Counted from the stretch's first letter, positions 36,932 through 45,938 are shown. The stretch: 64,000 bases of DNA from Rhizobium sp. CF080 (GCF_000282095.2 NZ_AKKC02000015.1:496001-560000); one strand, 5' to 3'. The notes: generated by a model from the letters alone, not told the origin. Translations and numbers: made by a program.

Positions 36932-37726
36932 TTATTCGACGCCTCGGGCAAACTCCTGCGACAGGGCGACCGCACCGCGGCGATCCTCTTCGCCTACAAC
37001 GGAGAATGCCTGTTCCTGCAATTGCTGCATCCAGATGCATTCCTTGGCGGTGCACTTGTCCAGCGCTGCCGTCATGAACGCGAGTCCCCGCACCGTCTGA
37101 CCTTCCTGGAAGAGGACGTTGCCGAAAACCGACATGGCGCCCGCATGACCGCTCTTGCGGGCCTGGTTCAGCCATTTCTTCGCCTGCTGGATATTGGCGG
37201 TACCGCCCTCGCCTGCCAGAATCATCCGGGCGAGCTGAAACTGGGCTTCCGCCACGCCGAATGTGGATGCCGCCTGGAAATAGAGCTGGCGGGCCTGCGA
37301 AAGATCGGGCTTGACCGGGCTGCCGGGAATGCCGCGGCGATAATAGTTCGCCAGCGACAGAAGCGCGTTGATGAAGAAGCCGGTGTCTTCAGAACCGGGC
37401 TCGACGCCTTGCGATGCGATCTCGTTGTAGATCTTGAAGGCCTCGAAATCGTCCTTGGCGACACCGTCGCCATAGGCATACATATTGGCAAGCGCCCAGC
37501 GCGAACCGGTATGGCCTTTTTCGGCGGCGTAGCGATAGGCTTCGACCGCGTCTTCCTTCTGGCCGTTCTTATAGGCCTTGAAGCCGAACTTGAAGAGATC
37601 GAAGGGTCCCGATTCCTTCGTCACGCCGGACTTGATATCGAAGGCCGCCGCCGATCCCGCCAAAATCGAGGCGAGCGACGCTCCAAGAAGCAATACTCTC
37701 ATGGATCCGATGTCAAACTTCGGCAT
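36932..37726 (-). CDS. exoR: exopolysaccharide regulator ExoR
   Basis: A periplasmic protein of about 264 residues that inhibits the ExoS sensor kinase of the ExoS/ChvI two-component system in rhizobia, thereby controlling succinoglycan, motility and symbiosis genes. It has a signal peptide (MRVLLLGASLASILAGSAAA within the first 30 residues) and Sel1/TPR-like helical repeats (GHTGSRWALANMYAYGDGVAKD, LLSLANYYRRGIPG, AEAQFQLARMILAGEGG). The C-terminus has two cysteines (KCTAKEC). The start at 37726 (MPKFDIGS) gives the usual length. It faces xth and is preceded by a long gap. Confidence 0.92.
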   Translation of the reverse strand: MPKFDIGSMRVLLLGASLASILAGSAAAFDIKSGVTKESGPFDLFKFGFKAYKNGQKEDAVEAYRYAAEKGHTGSRWALANMYAYGDGVAKDDFEAFKIYNEIASQGVEPGSEDTGFFINALLSLANYYRRGIPGSPVKPDLSQARQLYFQAASTFGVAEAQFQLARMILAGEGGTANIQQAKKWLNQARKSGHAGAMSVFGNVLFQEGQTVRGLAFMTAALDKCTAKECIWMQQLQEQAFSVVGEEDRRGAVALSQEFARGVE

Positions 37727-38154
37727 TTCAGTTTCTTTCACTCCGCGCGCGGTTTCCCGCCGCAGCCCGAGCATTGCCCGCTGCCGGAAAAAGGTTCGTC
37801 CGGGGATATCCCGTGCCTGCTCCTCCCGAGAGACGAATGAAACTGTAGCCGCCGTTTCCGGCAACACTAGGACCCGTAACCGCAGCAATTGCGGCAGGAC
37901 AGGACGGTGTCAAAATCCGTCCGCCTGAGCGCAAAAAGCCCGGCTTTTCATAAAGAAACCCGCCCATGATACTCCAAAATACGCGCCCCGCCCCCGCGTT
38001 CCGCGCCTGTTCTTCCTCTTCGCTGCTCCCCGTTTGTGGCGGGAAGTGGACAGAACCGCCTCTCTCAAGGCACCTGACAATAGTCTCGAAAAAGTGTTGC
38101 TAAATCGTCACAATAGAACCGACGAACTGTTCCTCCTTTGAATTAAAACTCGCC
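37727..38154. other. long gap upstream of exoR
   Basis: Over 400 bases with no supported gene. It should hold the exoR promoter and a long 5' leader. A partial inverted repeat (AAAAAGCCCGGCTTTT, about 37933-37949) resembles a decayed terminator. Short ORFs here lack ribosome binding sites. Confidence 0.4.
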
Positions 38155-38184
38155 ACAAAAAAGCCCGGTCGCGACCGGGCTTTC
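38155..38184 (-). terminator. terminator after the FadL-like gene
   Basis: AAGCCCGGTCGCGACCGGGCTT is a perfect palindromic stem; on the minus strand it is followed by TTTTTT. It ends the transcript of the outer-membrane protein gene that stops at 38204. Confidence 0.9.
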
Positions 38185-38203
38185 AAGCTTCCATGGCGTG
38201 AAG

Positions 38204-39445
38204 TCAGAACTTGACCTTCAGAGACGTGGAGAGTGCGGCGACGAGATCGTCGCCGAACCGGTAGCTTGCTTCGTCTCCAGCAGGAATGCCGTTGATGGTC
38301 ACGGCGCCGGAGCTACCGCTGGTCAGGATACCGAGCACGCCGGCCAAGCGAATCTCGACGTTTTTGTTCGGCGAATAAGCGACACCTGCACCGACGGTCC
38401 AGGTATCCGTGAGGGTGCCAAAGCCCTGCGAAGTCCCACGATCCCAGGTGAGGCTGACCGCACCGCTCCACTGTTCGTTGAACTTGTGGCCTACGCCGCC
38501 GGTAACCGTCCAACCGTCTCGGTATCCGAGTTCAAGGGCCGTGACTTCCACACCGCTATTGTAAAACGGGATCCGCTGCAGCACGCTCCAATTGGTCCAC
38601 TTGACCGATCCGAACGCGAGCCAATCGGGGGCGATACCGGACTGCAGCTTAAGCTCGATTGCCTCCGGCATGGCGGTCGAACCCTCAACCGGAATGACCG
38701 TACCGGCGCCTGGAACCAGACCTGCGAGAGCAGCGGGAAGGTTCGTGAGATCGACCTCGCCGGTGACGCTATTCAGCTTGACCTGACTATAATACATCAG
38801 GCTGGCGCGAAGTGCGTATTCCGGAATTTCGTAGGCAACACCTGCCCGCCAGCCCCAGCCGTCACCTTCAAGATCAAGGCGACCGACACCAGAGCCCGAC
38901 AGGCCCAGACCGCTGATCACTTCCGGCGCGACGACCAGCCGCTCCTTGAAGCCGTCCATCTGCAAATAGCTGCCGCCGCCGATGATACGCAAGTCGCCCG
39001 GGCCTGCATCGAATTTGTAGGAGCAGGTCAGCGCGTAGTTGTCGCTGTTGATCTTTGTTTCGATGTTCTGGTTTGCACCGGCCCAACGGGCTCCGGGGCT
39101 GGTATGAGCGCCATAGGGCTGCGAGTAATCGACCAGGCAGTCGAAACCTTCGAACCCCGCCTTGGCGCCGACACGCGGCGACCAGTAGTCTTCCGTCTCA
39201 TCAGCCGAGTTGGAATAACCCAAGGCGTTGAGTGGACCATCCGCCGCGTTTGTGTCGGTGACGTTCTTGAGCTTTCTCTGGGGCATCACGAAGGTAGCCG
39301 TGGACTCGATCGCGACCGAAGACGGATCAAAGAGCAAGTCGATATTGTATCCGCCCCGTTCGATGCCACCTGCAAACGCAGGCGACTGAAGAGTGCATCC
39401 GGCTACGAGAGCAAAGACGCCCCTTGAAATTGTTTTGCTTACCAT
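38204..39445 (-). CDS. FadL/OmpP1/TodX family outer-membrane transporter
   Basis: A protein of about 413 residues with a signal peptide (VFALVAGCTLQSPAFA, cleavage after AFA) and repeated aromatic-rich beta strands; the C-terminus ends in aromatic Phe (SLKVKF), the usual outer-membrane insertion signal. Family features include ERGGYNIDLLFDPSSVAIES, VGAKAGFEGFDCLVDYSQPYG and the late block PDWLAFGSVKWTNWSVLQ. FadL proteins carry fatty acids or other hydrophobic compounds across the outer membrane. GGGAGATTTT precedes the ATG at 39445. It is inserted between exoR and valS and has its own terminator. Its cargo is unknown. Confidence 0.88.
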   Translation of the reverse strand: MVSKTISRGVFALVAGCTLQSPAFAGGIERGGYNIDLLFDPSSVAIESTATFVMPQRKLKNVTDTNAADGPLNALGYSNSADETEDYWSPRVGAKAGFEGFDCLVDYSQPYGAHTSPGARWAGANQNIETKINSDNYALTCSYKFDAGPGDLRIIGGGSYLQMDGFKERLVVAPEVISGLGLSGSGVGRLDLEGDGWGWRAGVAYEIPEYALRASLMYYSQVKLNSVTGEVDLTNLPAALAGLVPGAGTVIPVEGSTAMPEAIELKLQSGIAPDWLAFGSVKWTNWSVLQRIPFYNSGVEVTALELGYRDGWTVTGGVGHKFNEQWSGAVSLTWDRGTSQGFGTLTDTWTVGAGVAYSPNKNVEIRLAGVLGILTSGSSGAVTINGIPAGDEASYRFGDDLVAALSTSLKVKF

Positions 39446-39751
39446 AAAATCTCCCACTCCCTGGTAAGTGACCGAAATCACTCTAGATGGTTCGCTCCGA
39501 TTGACAACTTTCGGCTGTCTGGCGCTTCGCGGCGCAAACGCCTTGCATATTTACGTAAGCAAACCAGGAACCCGGGTTCTGATGCCGATTTCGGCACAAA
39601 ATTACTCTTTCCTCCCTAACAGCATTGTTAAAATTGGAATTTTATTATTTTAAGCCGGCTATCTGTGTCATTGTGGCAACAATGCGGCTTTCTGCATGTG
39701 AGCAGTTGCACAAGCGCCGGATTCCACCAACAAAAGGTTGCTGAAAATGAA
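39446..39751. other. AT-rich gap between FadL-like gene and valS
   Basis: About 300 bases without a gene. The middle (39600-39655) is strongly AT-rich, including AAAATTGGAATTTTATTATTTT, and probably holds the promoter of the FadL-like gene. No other signal is recognised. Confidence 0.45.
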
Positions 39752-39778
39752 ATGCCGCGCCCGTTTCCGGCGCGGCAT
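39752..39778 (-). terminator. terminator after valS
   Basis: ATGCCGCGCC and GGCGCGGCAT form a 10-bp stem with a 7-base loop; the minus strand continues TTCATTTT. It ends valS transcription. Confidence 0.75.
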
Positions 39779-39809
39779 CCCTTATTCCACTGATTCACGA
39801 TGAAGACGG

Positions 39810-42641
39810 TCAGCCGGCTTCGCTGATGCGCAGAAGAGCGGTCTTCAGGTTCGCCATCTGAACTTCCAGTTCGGCGAAGCGTTCGCGCTCGGCAGCAACC
39901 ACTTCGGGATCGGCATTGGCGACGAACCTCTCGTTCGCCAGCTTCTTGCCGATGCGGTCCATCTCGGCCTCGGTCTTGCCGACCGCCTTCTCGATCCTCG
40001 CCTTTTCGGCCACCAGATCGATCAGGTTGCCGAGCGGCAGGCAGGCGGTCGCCTCACCGATGACGATCTGGGCGGAGCCCTTCGGTGCCGTGTCGGCAAG
40101 TTCGATGGTCTCCACACGCGCAAGCCGGCGGATGGCGGCCTCGTGGCGGCGTAGCCGCGCCTGGGTCAGTTCATTGGCGCCGACGACGATCAGCGGAGCG
40201 ACGGCCGATGGCGGCACGTTCATCTCGGCGCGGGCCGAACGCAGACCCGAGACGAGATCGACCAGCCAGTTGATCTCTTCCGCGGCCGCCTGATCGGCGA
40301 ATTCCGGCGCCGGCCAGTCGGCGTGGCAAAGCAGGCTATCGCGCGTTTCGGTATGGGCCCAGAGTTCTTCTGTCATGAACGGCATGAACGGATGCAGGAG
40401 CTTGTAGGTCTCTTCCAGCACGTAGGCCGCACAGGCCTGGGCCTCGGCCTTGGCATTCTCGTCCTCGCTCGCGAAGATCGGCTTCAAGAGTTCCAGATAC
40501 CAGTCGCAGACCTGGTTCCAGACGAAACGGTAGAGCGAAGCTGACGCCTCGTTGAACCGCTGGGTCTCGATCGCCTCGGTGACGTCGCGGATGGTTGCGG
40601 AAAGCTCCGTCAGGATCCAGCGGTTGACGGTCAGCGTCGTCGCCTCCGGCAGGAAGGCCGGATCGCGCTTGACGCCGTTCATCTCGGCAAAGCGGGTAGC
40701 GTTCCAGAGTTTGGTGCCGAAATTGCGGTAACCTGCGATGCGGGCCGGATCGAGCTTCACGTCGCGGCCCTGGGCGGCCATGATCGCCAGGGTAAAACGC
40801 AGGGCGTCGGCGCCGTATTCGTCGATCAGATCGAGCGGATCGATGACATTGCCCTTCGACTTCGACATCTTCTGACCGTTCTTGTCGCGCACCAGGGCGT
40901 GGACATAGACGGTGTGGAACGGCTCGAGCGGGTTACCATCTTCGTCCTTCATGAAATGAAGGCCCATCATCATCATGCGGGCGACCCAGAAGAAGATGAT
41001 GTCGAACCCGGTGACCAGCACGCTGGTCGGATAATACTTTTCGAGCTCCTTCGTCTGGTCGGGCCAGCCGAGCGTCGAGAATGGCCAGAGCGCCGACGAG
41101 AACCAGGTGTCGAGCACGTCCTCGTCGCGGGTCAGGATCTCGCCCGGCTTGAAATTCTCCAGGAGATCTTCAACGAGGGCCTTCATCGGACCTTCATGCG
41201 AAAGGTAGTGCTGGATGGCCGCCTGCAGCGCCTCTTCCTCGGTCTTTTCGACAAAGACTTGGCCGTCCGGGCCGTACCAGGCGGGGATCTGGTGCCCCCA
41301 CCAGAGCTGACGCGATATGCACCAGGGCTGGATGTTCTCCATCCATTCGAAATAGGTCTTGTCCCAGTTCTTCGGCACGAACTTGGTGCGCCCCTCCTTG
41401 ACGGAGGCGATTGCCGGCTGCGCCAGGGTGTGGGCATCGACATACCACTGTTCGGTCAGCCTCGGTTCGATCGGTACGCCGCCACGGTCGCCATGCGGAA
41501 CCATGTGCTTGTGCGGCTCGACCTTATCGAGCAGGCCTGCTTCCTCGAAGATCTCGACGACGATCTTGCGGGCCGTGAAACGATCCTGGCCCTCGATACG
41601 GTCCCAGGCGCCGTGAAGCGCGGCCGGATGGTCGAGTCCTTCAAGGAAATCCTCGTTGTCCCTGATGGTGATCGTACCGTCGACGTTCATGACGTTGATG
41701 GCGCGCAGCCGTGCCCGCTTGCCGACTTCGAAGTCGTTGAAGTCGTGCGCGGGGGTGATCTTGACCGCACCGGTACCGGCCGTCGGATCGGCATAGTGGT
41801 CAGCGACGACCGGGATTCTGCGGCCGACGATCGGCAGGATGACATGCTTGCCGACAATGGCCTTGTAGCGCTCATCCTCGGGGTTCACGGCAATGCCGGT
41901 ATCGCCGAGCATGGTTTCAGGACGCGTCGTCGCGACGACGATGTAGTCGCGCGTCTCGAATTCGGTCGGGTTGCCGTCCTCGTCGAAGGCGACCGGATAC
42001 TGGTAGGTGGCGCCTTCTTCGAGCGGATAGCGGAAATGCCAGAGATTGCCGTTGACCTCGTGCTGTTCGACTTCCAGGTCGGAGATCGCCGTCAGCAGCT
42101 TCGGGTCCCAGTTGACGAGGCGCTTGTCCTTGTAGATCAGTCCCTGCTTGTAGAGGGTGACAAAAACTTCCAGAACCGCGGCCGAAAGCCCCTCGTCCAT
42201 GGTGAAACGCTCGCGCGACCAGTCGCAAGAGGCGCCGAGGCGCTTCAGCTGGTTGAAGATCAGGCCACCGGATTCGGCCTTCCACTCCCAGACCTTGTCG
42301 ACGAAGGCCTCACGGCCCATTTCGCGACGGCCCGGAAGCTGGCGCTCCATCAACTGACGCTCGACGACCATCTGCGTGGCGATGCCCGCATGGTCCATGC
42401 CCGGTTGCCACAGCACGTCCTTGCCGCGCATCCGCTCGAAGCGGATCATGACGTCCTGCAGCGTGTTGTTGAGCGCGTGGCCCATGTGCAGCGAACCGGT
42501 CACGTTCGGCGGCGGGATCACGATCGTGAAGGCTTCCGCGCCCGGCTTGGCGTTGGCGCCGGCGCGAAAAGCGTCGGCCTCGTCCCAGGCCTTGGCGATC
42601 CTCGGTTCTACTTCTGCGGAATCATAGGTCTTTTCGAGCAT
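39810..42641 (-). CDS. valS: valyl-tRNA synthetase
   Basis: A class Ia synthetase of about 943 residues. The HIGH motif is NVTGSLHMGHALNNT (residues about 44-58), the KMSKS motif is NGQKMSKSKGNVIDP, and the CP1 editing domain lies between (TTRPETMLGDTGIAV). A C-terminal coiled coil (EKARIEKAVGKTEAEMDRIG) is typical of ValRS. The ATG at 42641 follows GTCAGGAA; the open frame runs to 42749 but that part crosses the upstream terminator. Confidence 0.97.
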   Translation of the reverse strand: MLEKTYDSAEVEPRIAKAWDEADAFRAGANAKPGAEAFTIVIPPPNVTGSLHMGHALNNTLQDVMIRFERMRGKDVLWQPGMDHAGIATQMVVERQLMERQLPGRREMGREAFVDKVWEWKAESGGLIFNQLKRLGASCDWSRERFTMDEGLSAAVLEVFVTLYKQGLIYKDKRLVNWDPKLLTAISDLEVEQHEVNGNLWHFRYPLEEGATYQYPVAFDEDGNPTEFETRDYIVVATTRPETMLGDTGIAVNPEDERYKAIVGKHVILPIVGRRIPVVADHYADPTAGTGAVKITPAHDFNDFEVGKRARLRAINVMNVDGTITIRDNEDFLEGLDHPAALHGAWDRIEGQDRFTARKIVVEIFEEAGLLDKVEPHKHMVPHGDRGGVPIEPRLTEQWYVDAHTLAQPAIASVKEGRTKFVPKNWDKTYFEWMENIQPWCISRQLWWGHQIPAWYGPDGQVFVEKTEEEALQAAIQHYLSHEGPMKALVEDLLENFKPGEILTRDEDVLDTWFSSALWPFSTLGWPDQTKELEKYYPTSVLVTGFDIIFFWVARMMMMGLHFMKDEDGNPLEPFHTVYVHALVRDKNGQKMSKSKGNVIDPLDLIDEYGADALRFTLAIMAAQGRDVKLDPARIAGYRNFGTKLWNATRFAEMNGVKRDPAFLPEATTLTVNRWILTELSATIRDVTEAIETQRFNEASASLYRFVWNQVCDWYLELLKPIFASEDENAKAEAQACAAYVLEETYKLLHPFMPFMTEELWAHTETRDSLLCHADWPAPEFADQAAAEEINWLVDLVSGLRSARAEMNVPPSAVAPLIVVGANELTQARLRRHEAAIRRLARVETIELADTAPKGSAQIVIGEATACLPLGNLIDLVAEKARIEKAVGKTEAEMDRIGKKLANERFVANADPEVVAAERERFAELEVQMANLKTALLRISEAG

Positions 42642-42705
42642 TTCCTGACCCGTTTTTGTTCTTTGAGAGCTATCGGGGTGTAAATAGGATGGGGTGTTCC
42701 AAGTC

Positions 42706-42740
42706 AATAAAAAAGCCGCCCCGTCACCGGAGCGGCCGTC
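42706..42740 (-). terminator. terminator between popZ and valS
   Basis: On the minus strand, GCCGCTCCG and CGGGGCGGC pair (one G-T wobble) around GTGA and are followed by TTTTTT. It ends the popZ transcript just upstream of valS. Confidence 0.85.
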
Positions 42741-42761
42741 TTGGTCCACCTCAAGAACGGT

Positions 42762-43670
42762 TTAGCGGCGCGTGCCGCGGGACACGCGCTCGATTTCCTC
42801 GCGCACTAGGCGCTCGACCAGAGTCGGCAGGTTGTCGTCCAGCCATTCCTGCAGCATCGGGCGCAGCATGTCGCCGGCCATGTCTTCGAGCGAACGGCGC
42901 TCCATGCCGTTGAACACGGAGGCAAGCTCGCTGAAGGATTTCGCGACCTGAGCGCCGGCTTCGGCCGACAGAAGGTTCGCGGTCTCCTCGATCTTCGCCG
43001 GCAGGCTGCGCGGGGCCGGTTCCGCGGCGAATTTCGGTTCCATTTTCGGCTCCGGGCGAACCGGCGCTTCGGCTCTGATCGGAGCCGACAGCGGCGGGTC
43101 GAAGACCGGCATCATCACGCGCTGAACCGGTTCCGGCTGCGGTGCGACAGGCTGCGAAACCGGAGCGGCCTGCGTCATCGGGGCAGCCTGGGGGACCGGT
43201 TCGCGGAATTCCGGCATGCGCGGCATCTGGGGGCGAAGCGGAGGCGACTCTTCCTGGCGCGCCACAGGTGCGGGCGAAGACGCCATTTGGGCGGAAGAGG
43301 CCGGTGCCGGTGCTGTCGAAGCCGTGGCAAGGCGCACCGTGCCGGTTTCCTGCTGGCGGGCCGATGCGGCGCGGACCCTTGCGGCGACATCGGCGAGCGA
43401 CAGGGTGCGATCCTGCTGCGCCGGCTGGCTCGACGATCCGGACGCGTAGTTCATCGGCTCGTTGCGCGAAGGCGCGCCGCGGTCATTGGCGACCATGTCG
43501 GGAACAAAGCTCGGCTCTTCGCCGTCTTCGATTTCATCCTCGGCATAAACCGGAGGGAGCTGGCCGTTGAGCACGTTCTCGGCATTCGGCTCATTGCTTT
43601 CAATGATCCGGCGAATGGACGCCAAGATTTCTTCCATGGAGGGTTCACGCGCTACATTTGGCTGAGCCAT
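42762..43670 (-). CDS. popZ: PopZ-like polar organising protein (DUF2497)
   Basis: About 302 residues with the three-part PopZ plan: an N-terminal helix EPSMEEILASIRRIIESNEP, a long Pro/Gln/Ala-rich disordered linker, and a C-terminal helical oligomerisation region (SEAGAQVAKSFSELASV..., ending in LVREEIERVSRGTRR). In alphaproteobacteria PopZ forms a polar matrix that anchors the chromosome origin and cell-cycle factors; in Agrobacterium it marks the growing pole. The ATG at 43670 (MAQPNVAREP) has GGGGA at normal distance; 43676 (MKMAQ) is the alternative. Confidence 0.9.
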   Translation of the reverse strand: MAQPNVAREPSMEEILASIRRIIESNEPNAENVLNGQLPPVYAEDEIEDGEEPSFVPDMVANDRGAPSRNEPMNYASGSSSQPAQQDRTLSLADVAARVRAASARQQETGTVRLATASTAPAPASSAQMASSPAPVARQEESPPLRPQMPRMPEFREPVPQAAPMTQAAPVSQPVAPQPEPVQRVMMPVFDPPLSAPIRAEAPVRPEPKMEPKFAAEPAPRSLPAKIEETANLLSAEAGAQVAKSFSELASVFNGMERRSLEDMAGDMLRPMLQEWLDDNLPTLVERLVREEIERVSRGTRR

Positions 43671-43887
43671 TTTCATCCCCGCTGTTACCGGCACTCGACT
43701 CGGCCCGGTGGAGGGTGAACCGAATCGACGTTACTCTAAGGTGTTGGGGGGGCTGGAAACAATGACAAGTGCCCCAGGCTTCCTACCGATACACAGTTTT
43801 GTTGGCGTTGTGAATCCCGTAAGTCACACTTGCGGGAAACAGATGACACTGGCGTGAAAAACCGGAAGGCATCGACAGAAACGACAA

Positions 43888-43907
43888 AAGGGGCCGCAAG
43901 GCCCCTT
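43888..43907 (-). terminator. terminator after second pcm gene
   Basis: AAGGGGCC and GGCCCCTT pair around GCAA; on the minus strand TTTT follows. It sits 31 bases after the pcm stop codon. Confidence 0.8.
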
Positions 43908-43938
43908 CCCGTTCACGGCATTCGACCACGCCGATCGA

Positions 43939-44592
43939 TCAGAACACGAATTCCTTCGCCTTGCGGAAGCCCGGCAGCGGCTTCACCGAGGCGTTGAAAG
44001 AGGCGCTCTCGGAGATCGCGCCCTGCTCCTTCACCAGCACCTTCGCCTGGGCGGCATTGCCATAACCGACGACCGCGACCAGCCGGCCGCCGTCGCGCAA
44101 CTGTTCCAGAAGAGCGGAAGGCACTTCCTCGACAGCGCCGTTGATGAAGACCAGATCATAGGGGGCCTCGGCGGCGTAGCCCTTTTCGAGTTCGCCGGCA
44201 ACGACTGCGACATTGTCGTAGCCGAGCGAGGAAAGCGTTTCGGTCGCCTGCGCCGCCAACGCCTCATCCGCTTCGAGCGAGACCACGGAACCGGCAATCA
44301 GCGACAGGACGGCGGTCGTGTAACCGCTGCCGGTGCCGATTTCGAGCACGACGTCATCCTTGGTGATTGCCGCAAGCTGCAGCAGCTTGGCCAGCGGCGA
44401 AGCCTCCATCAGGTAGCGGCCGGGGGCCACTTCGATATCCGTATCGATATAGGCGAGCGACTTTGCCTTGGCCGGCACGAAGGCTTCGCGAGGAACATTG
44501 TAAAAGGCCCGCAGAACCGAATGCGACGTGACATCGGTGGTGCGGATCTGATTTTCGACCATCTTCGTCCGTGCTGCTTCGAAATCCATCAT
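43939..44592 (-). CDS. second protein-L-isoaspartate O-methyltransferase homolog
   Basis: A 217-residue PIMT-family methyltransferase, clearly distinct from the one at 21593. SAM motif VLEIGTGSGYTTAVLSLIAG, N-terminal VENQIRTTDVTSHSVLRAF and PREAFVPAKAKSLAYIDTDI. In rhizobia this copy is usually followed by tolC; here a terminator and the popZ gene follow. It may repair isoaspartate or have drifted in substrate. The start uses ATG-ATG (MMDFEAA), and a purine-rich GATTGAGATG precedes it. Confidence 0.88.
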   Translation of the reverse strand: MMDFEAARTKMVENQIRTTDVTSHSVLRAFYNVPREAFVPAKAKSLAYIDTDIEVAPGRYLMEASPLAKLLQLAAITKDDVVLEIGTGSGYTTAVLSLIAGSVVSLEADEALAAQATETLSSLGYDNVAVVAGELEKGYAAEAPYDLVFINGAVEEVPSALLEQLRDGGRLVAVVGYGNAAQAKVLVKEQGAISESASFNASVKPLPGFRKAKEFVF

Positions 44593-44702
44593 CTCAATCG
44601 TCCCAAATCACCCGGCCAAATCATCCGGCGATGCGCCGGCTCACGCACGTCCGTCTTACTGACGGTGAGACATGCTTTCAAGACACTGGCCGGTTTCGAA
44701 GC

Positions 44703-44739
44703 AAAAAAGCGGAGGAGACCGTTTTCCTCTCCTCACGCT
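44703..44739 (-). terminator. terminator after the 65-residue hypothetical gene
   Basis: AGCGTGAGGAG and CTCCTCCGCT pair on the minus strand, then TTTTTT. It is 19 bases after the stop codon. Confidence 0.75.
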
Positions 44740-44757
44740 CAACTGTGGGAGCCAGGC

Positions 44758-44955
44758 TCAGGCGTAAGCCGGCGGCGCTTCTTCCAGCTTACGGATGGTC
44801 AGATAATCCCGGCCATAGGAAGAGCGAAGGCTGTGGTCCTTGTCGAAGGCGGACTGTTCGGCGGAGGTCAGCGGAAAAATGCCGTCGGCGAATGTGCCGG
44901 TGCCTTCGACCTCGTTGGTCGCCTGGCGATGTACGTTGATTATCCTGGTGATCAT
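44758..44955 (-). CDS. small hypothetical protein
   Basis: A 65-residue polar protein, MITRIINVHRQATNEVEGTG then FPLTSAEQSAFDKDHSLRSS. The ATG at 44955 follows GGAGGGAAGG, which favours it over the upstream frame opening at 44976. It has its own terminator. No family is recognised; the composition is that of a soluble small protein. The neighbours (pcm copy, tRNA-Cys) do not suggest a role. Confidence 0.65.
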   Translation of the reverse strand: MITRIINVHRQATNEVEGTGTFADGIFPLTSAEQSAFDKDHSLRSSYGRDYLTIRKLEEAPPAYA

Positions 44956-45128
44956 GACGCCTTCCCTCCGTTCCACCCCACAATCGCTGAGCGGGCCTTT
45001 CTGTTCCGAGCCTAGGAGGAGAAGGTTAAAAAATTAACCATGTTGCAGTGCACACAAAAATGCGTGGTAAATGCTTGGTATCAAAGCATGTTTGGATTTG
45101 AGGAACAGGGTCCGGAAGAAGGGGGAAT

Positions 45129-45202
45129 TGGAGGCCTCGCCGAGAATCGAACTCGGGTGCAAGGATTTGCAGTCCTCTGCGTCACCACTCCGCCACGAGG
45201 CC
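45129..45202 (-). tRNA. tRNA-Cys (anticodon GCA)
   Basis: A 74-base tRNA with encoded CCA. Acceptor GGCCTCG pairs with CGAGGCC, followed by discriminator U, as is normal for tRNA-Cys. The anticodon loop CTGCAAA in GGA-CTGCAAA-TCC gives GCA. D arm and T loop (GTTCGATTC) are intact. Confidence 0.96.
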
Positions 45203-45448
45203 GTCCGAACGCATAAAGAGCGAGTGGTGTCGGGCGTTTAGAACGAATCGAATAACCGCGCAAGCGGGTTTGGGCCGATTGTCATTTTTTTCCTGCACAA
45301 GAGGAAGAACACGATGGCCGACAGGTCGGTATCCCATCTTTGCTGGCGGCCTCCGTTCGTAAAGAGCCGGTCGGATGCCCGAAAGACCGACCAGATTGGA
45401 TGCCGCTGGCGCACCGGGTTGGCTTCATAAAAAATTCACCAAAACTCC

Positions 45449-45474
45449 GGAACCAAACCCTTTCGGAAGAGTTC
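45449..45474 (+). promoter_or_regulatory. EcfG-like general stress promoter before the DUF982 gene
   Basis: GGAAC at 45449-45453 and GTTC at 45471-45474 are spaced like the GGAAC-N16/17-CGTT consensus used by the alphaproteobacterial general-stress sigma factor EcfG. The first base of the -10 element is A instead of C. It is about 27 bases upstream of the start codon, consistent with stress control of DUF982 genes in rhizobia. Confidence 0.45.
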
Positions 45475-45500
45475 TCTACGCCGCAATGCAAGGTGTAGAC

Positions 45501-45761
45501 ATGACGAGTGACGTAACTGAAGCAAATGACGCGGTGTGGAGTTCCCCGGTCAGAGTACGCGTTGGATACGGTTTTCCGGAAACGATCCGCGGGCCGAGAG
45601 AGGCCCTGGAATACCTGAACTGGCGCTGGCCGGTGCGCGAAGGAACCTATTACATCAAGGCGTTGAAGGAATGCGCCGCTTGCCTGCAGCGCAAGCTCCC
45701 CCTGGAAAATGTGCGGGAAACCTTCGTTCTCGCCAGCATCGAAGCAAAGATGCTGAACTGA
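45501..45761 (+). CDS. DUF982 domain protein
   Basis: An 86-residue member of DUF982, a rhizobial small-protein family of unknown function. Landmarks are WSSPVRVRVGYGFPETIRGP, EALEYLNWRWP and the helix ALKECAACLQRKLPLENVRE followed by FVLASIEAK. ATG 45501 follows AAGGTG; the frame is open to 45375 upstream. An EcfG-type promoter candidate precedes it. Function is unknown; many relatives are stress-induced. Confidence 0.85.
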   Translation: MTSDVTEANDAVWSSPVRVRVGYGFPETIRGPREALEYLNWRWPVREGTYYIKALKECAACLQRKLPLENVRETFVLASIEAKMLN

Positions 45762-45938
45762 CCCGGCCCTTGAAGGGTCGGGCAGAATTCCGCCCATGAA
45801 GCGACGCCGGAAGACAAATCACCGCCTTCCGGTAAGAACTTGTTAAGCCTTCTCATCGGGGCGTTTGTTAAAAGATTCCCCTTAGGACAGTCGACGACGG
45901 CGATGTTGTCGTCTTTTATCCTTATGAGAAGGATCGCC

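Noticed and set aside
40899..42683. 594-codon plus-strand ORF over valS
   Set aside because: Antisense shadow of valS with the low-complexity Asp/Val/Leu composition typical of such artefacts.
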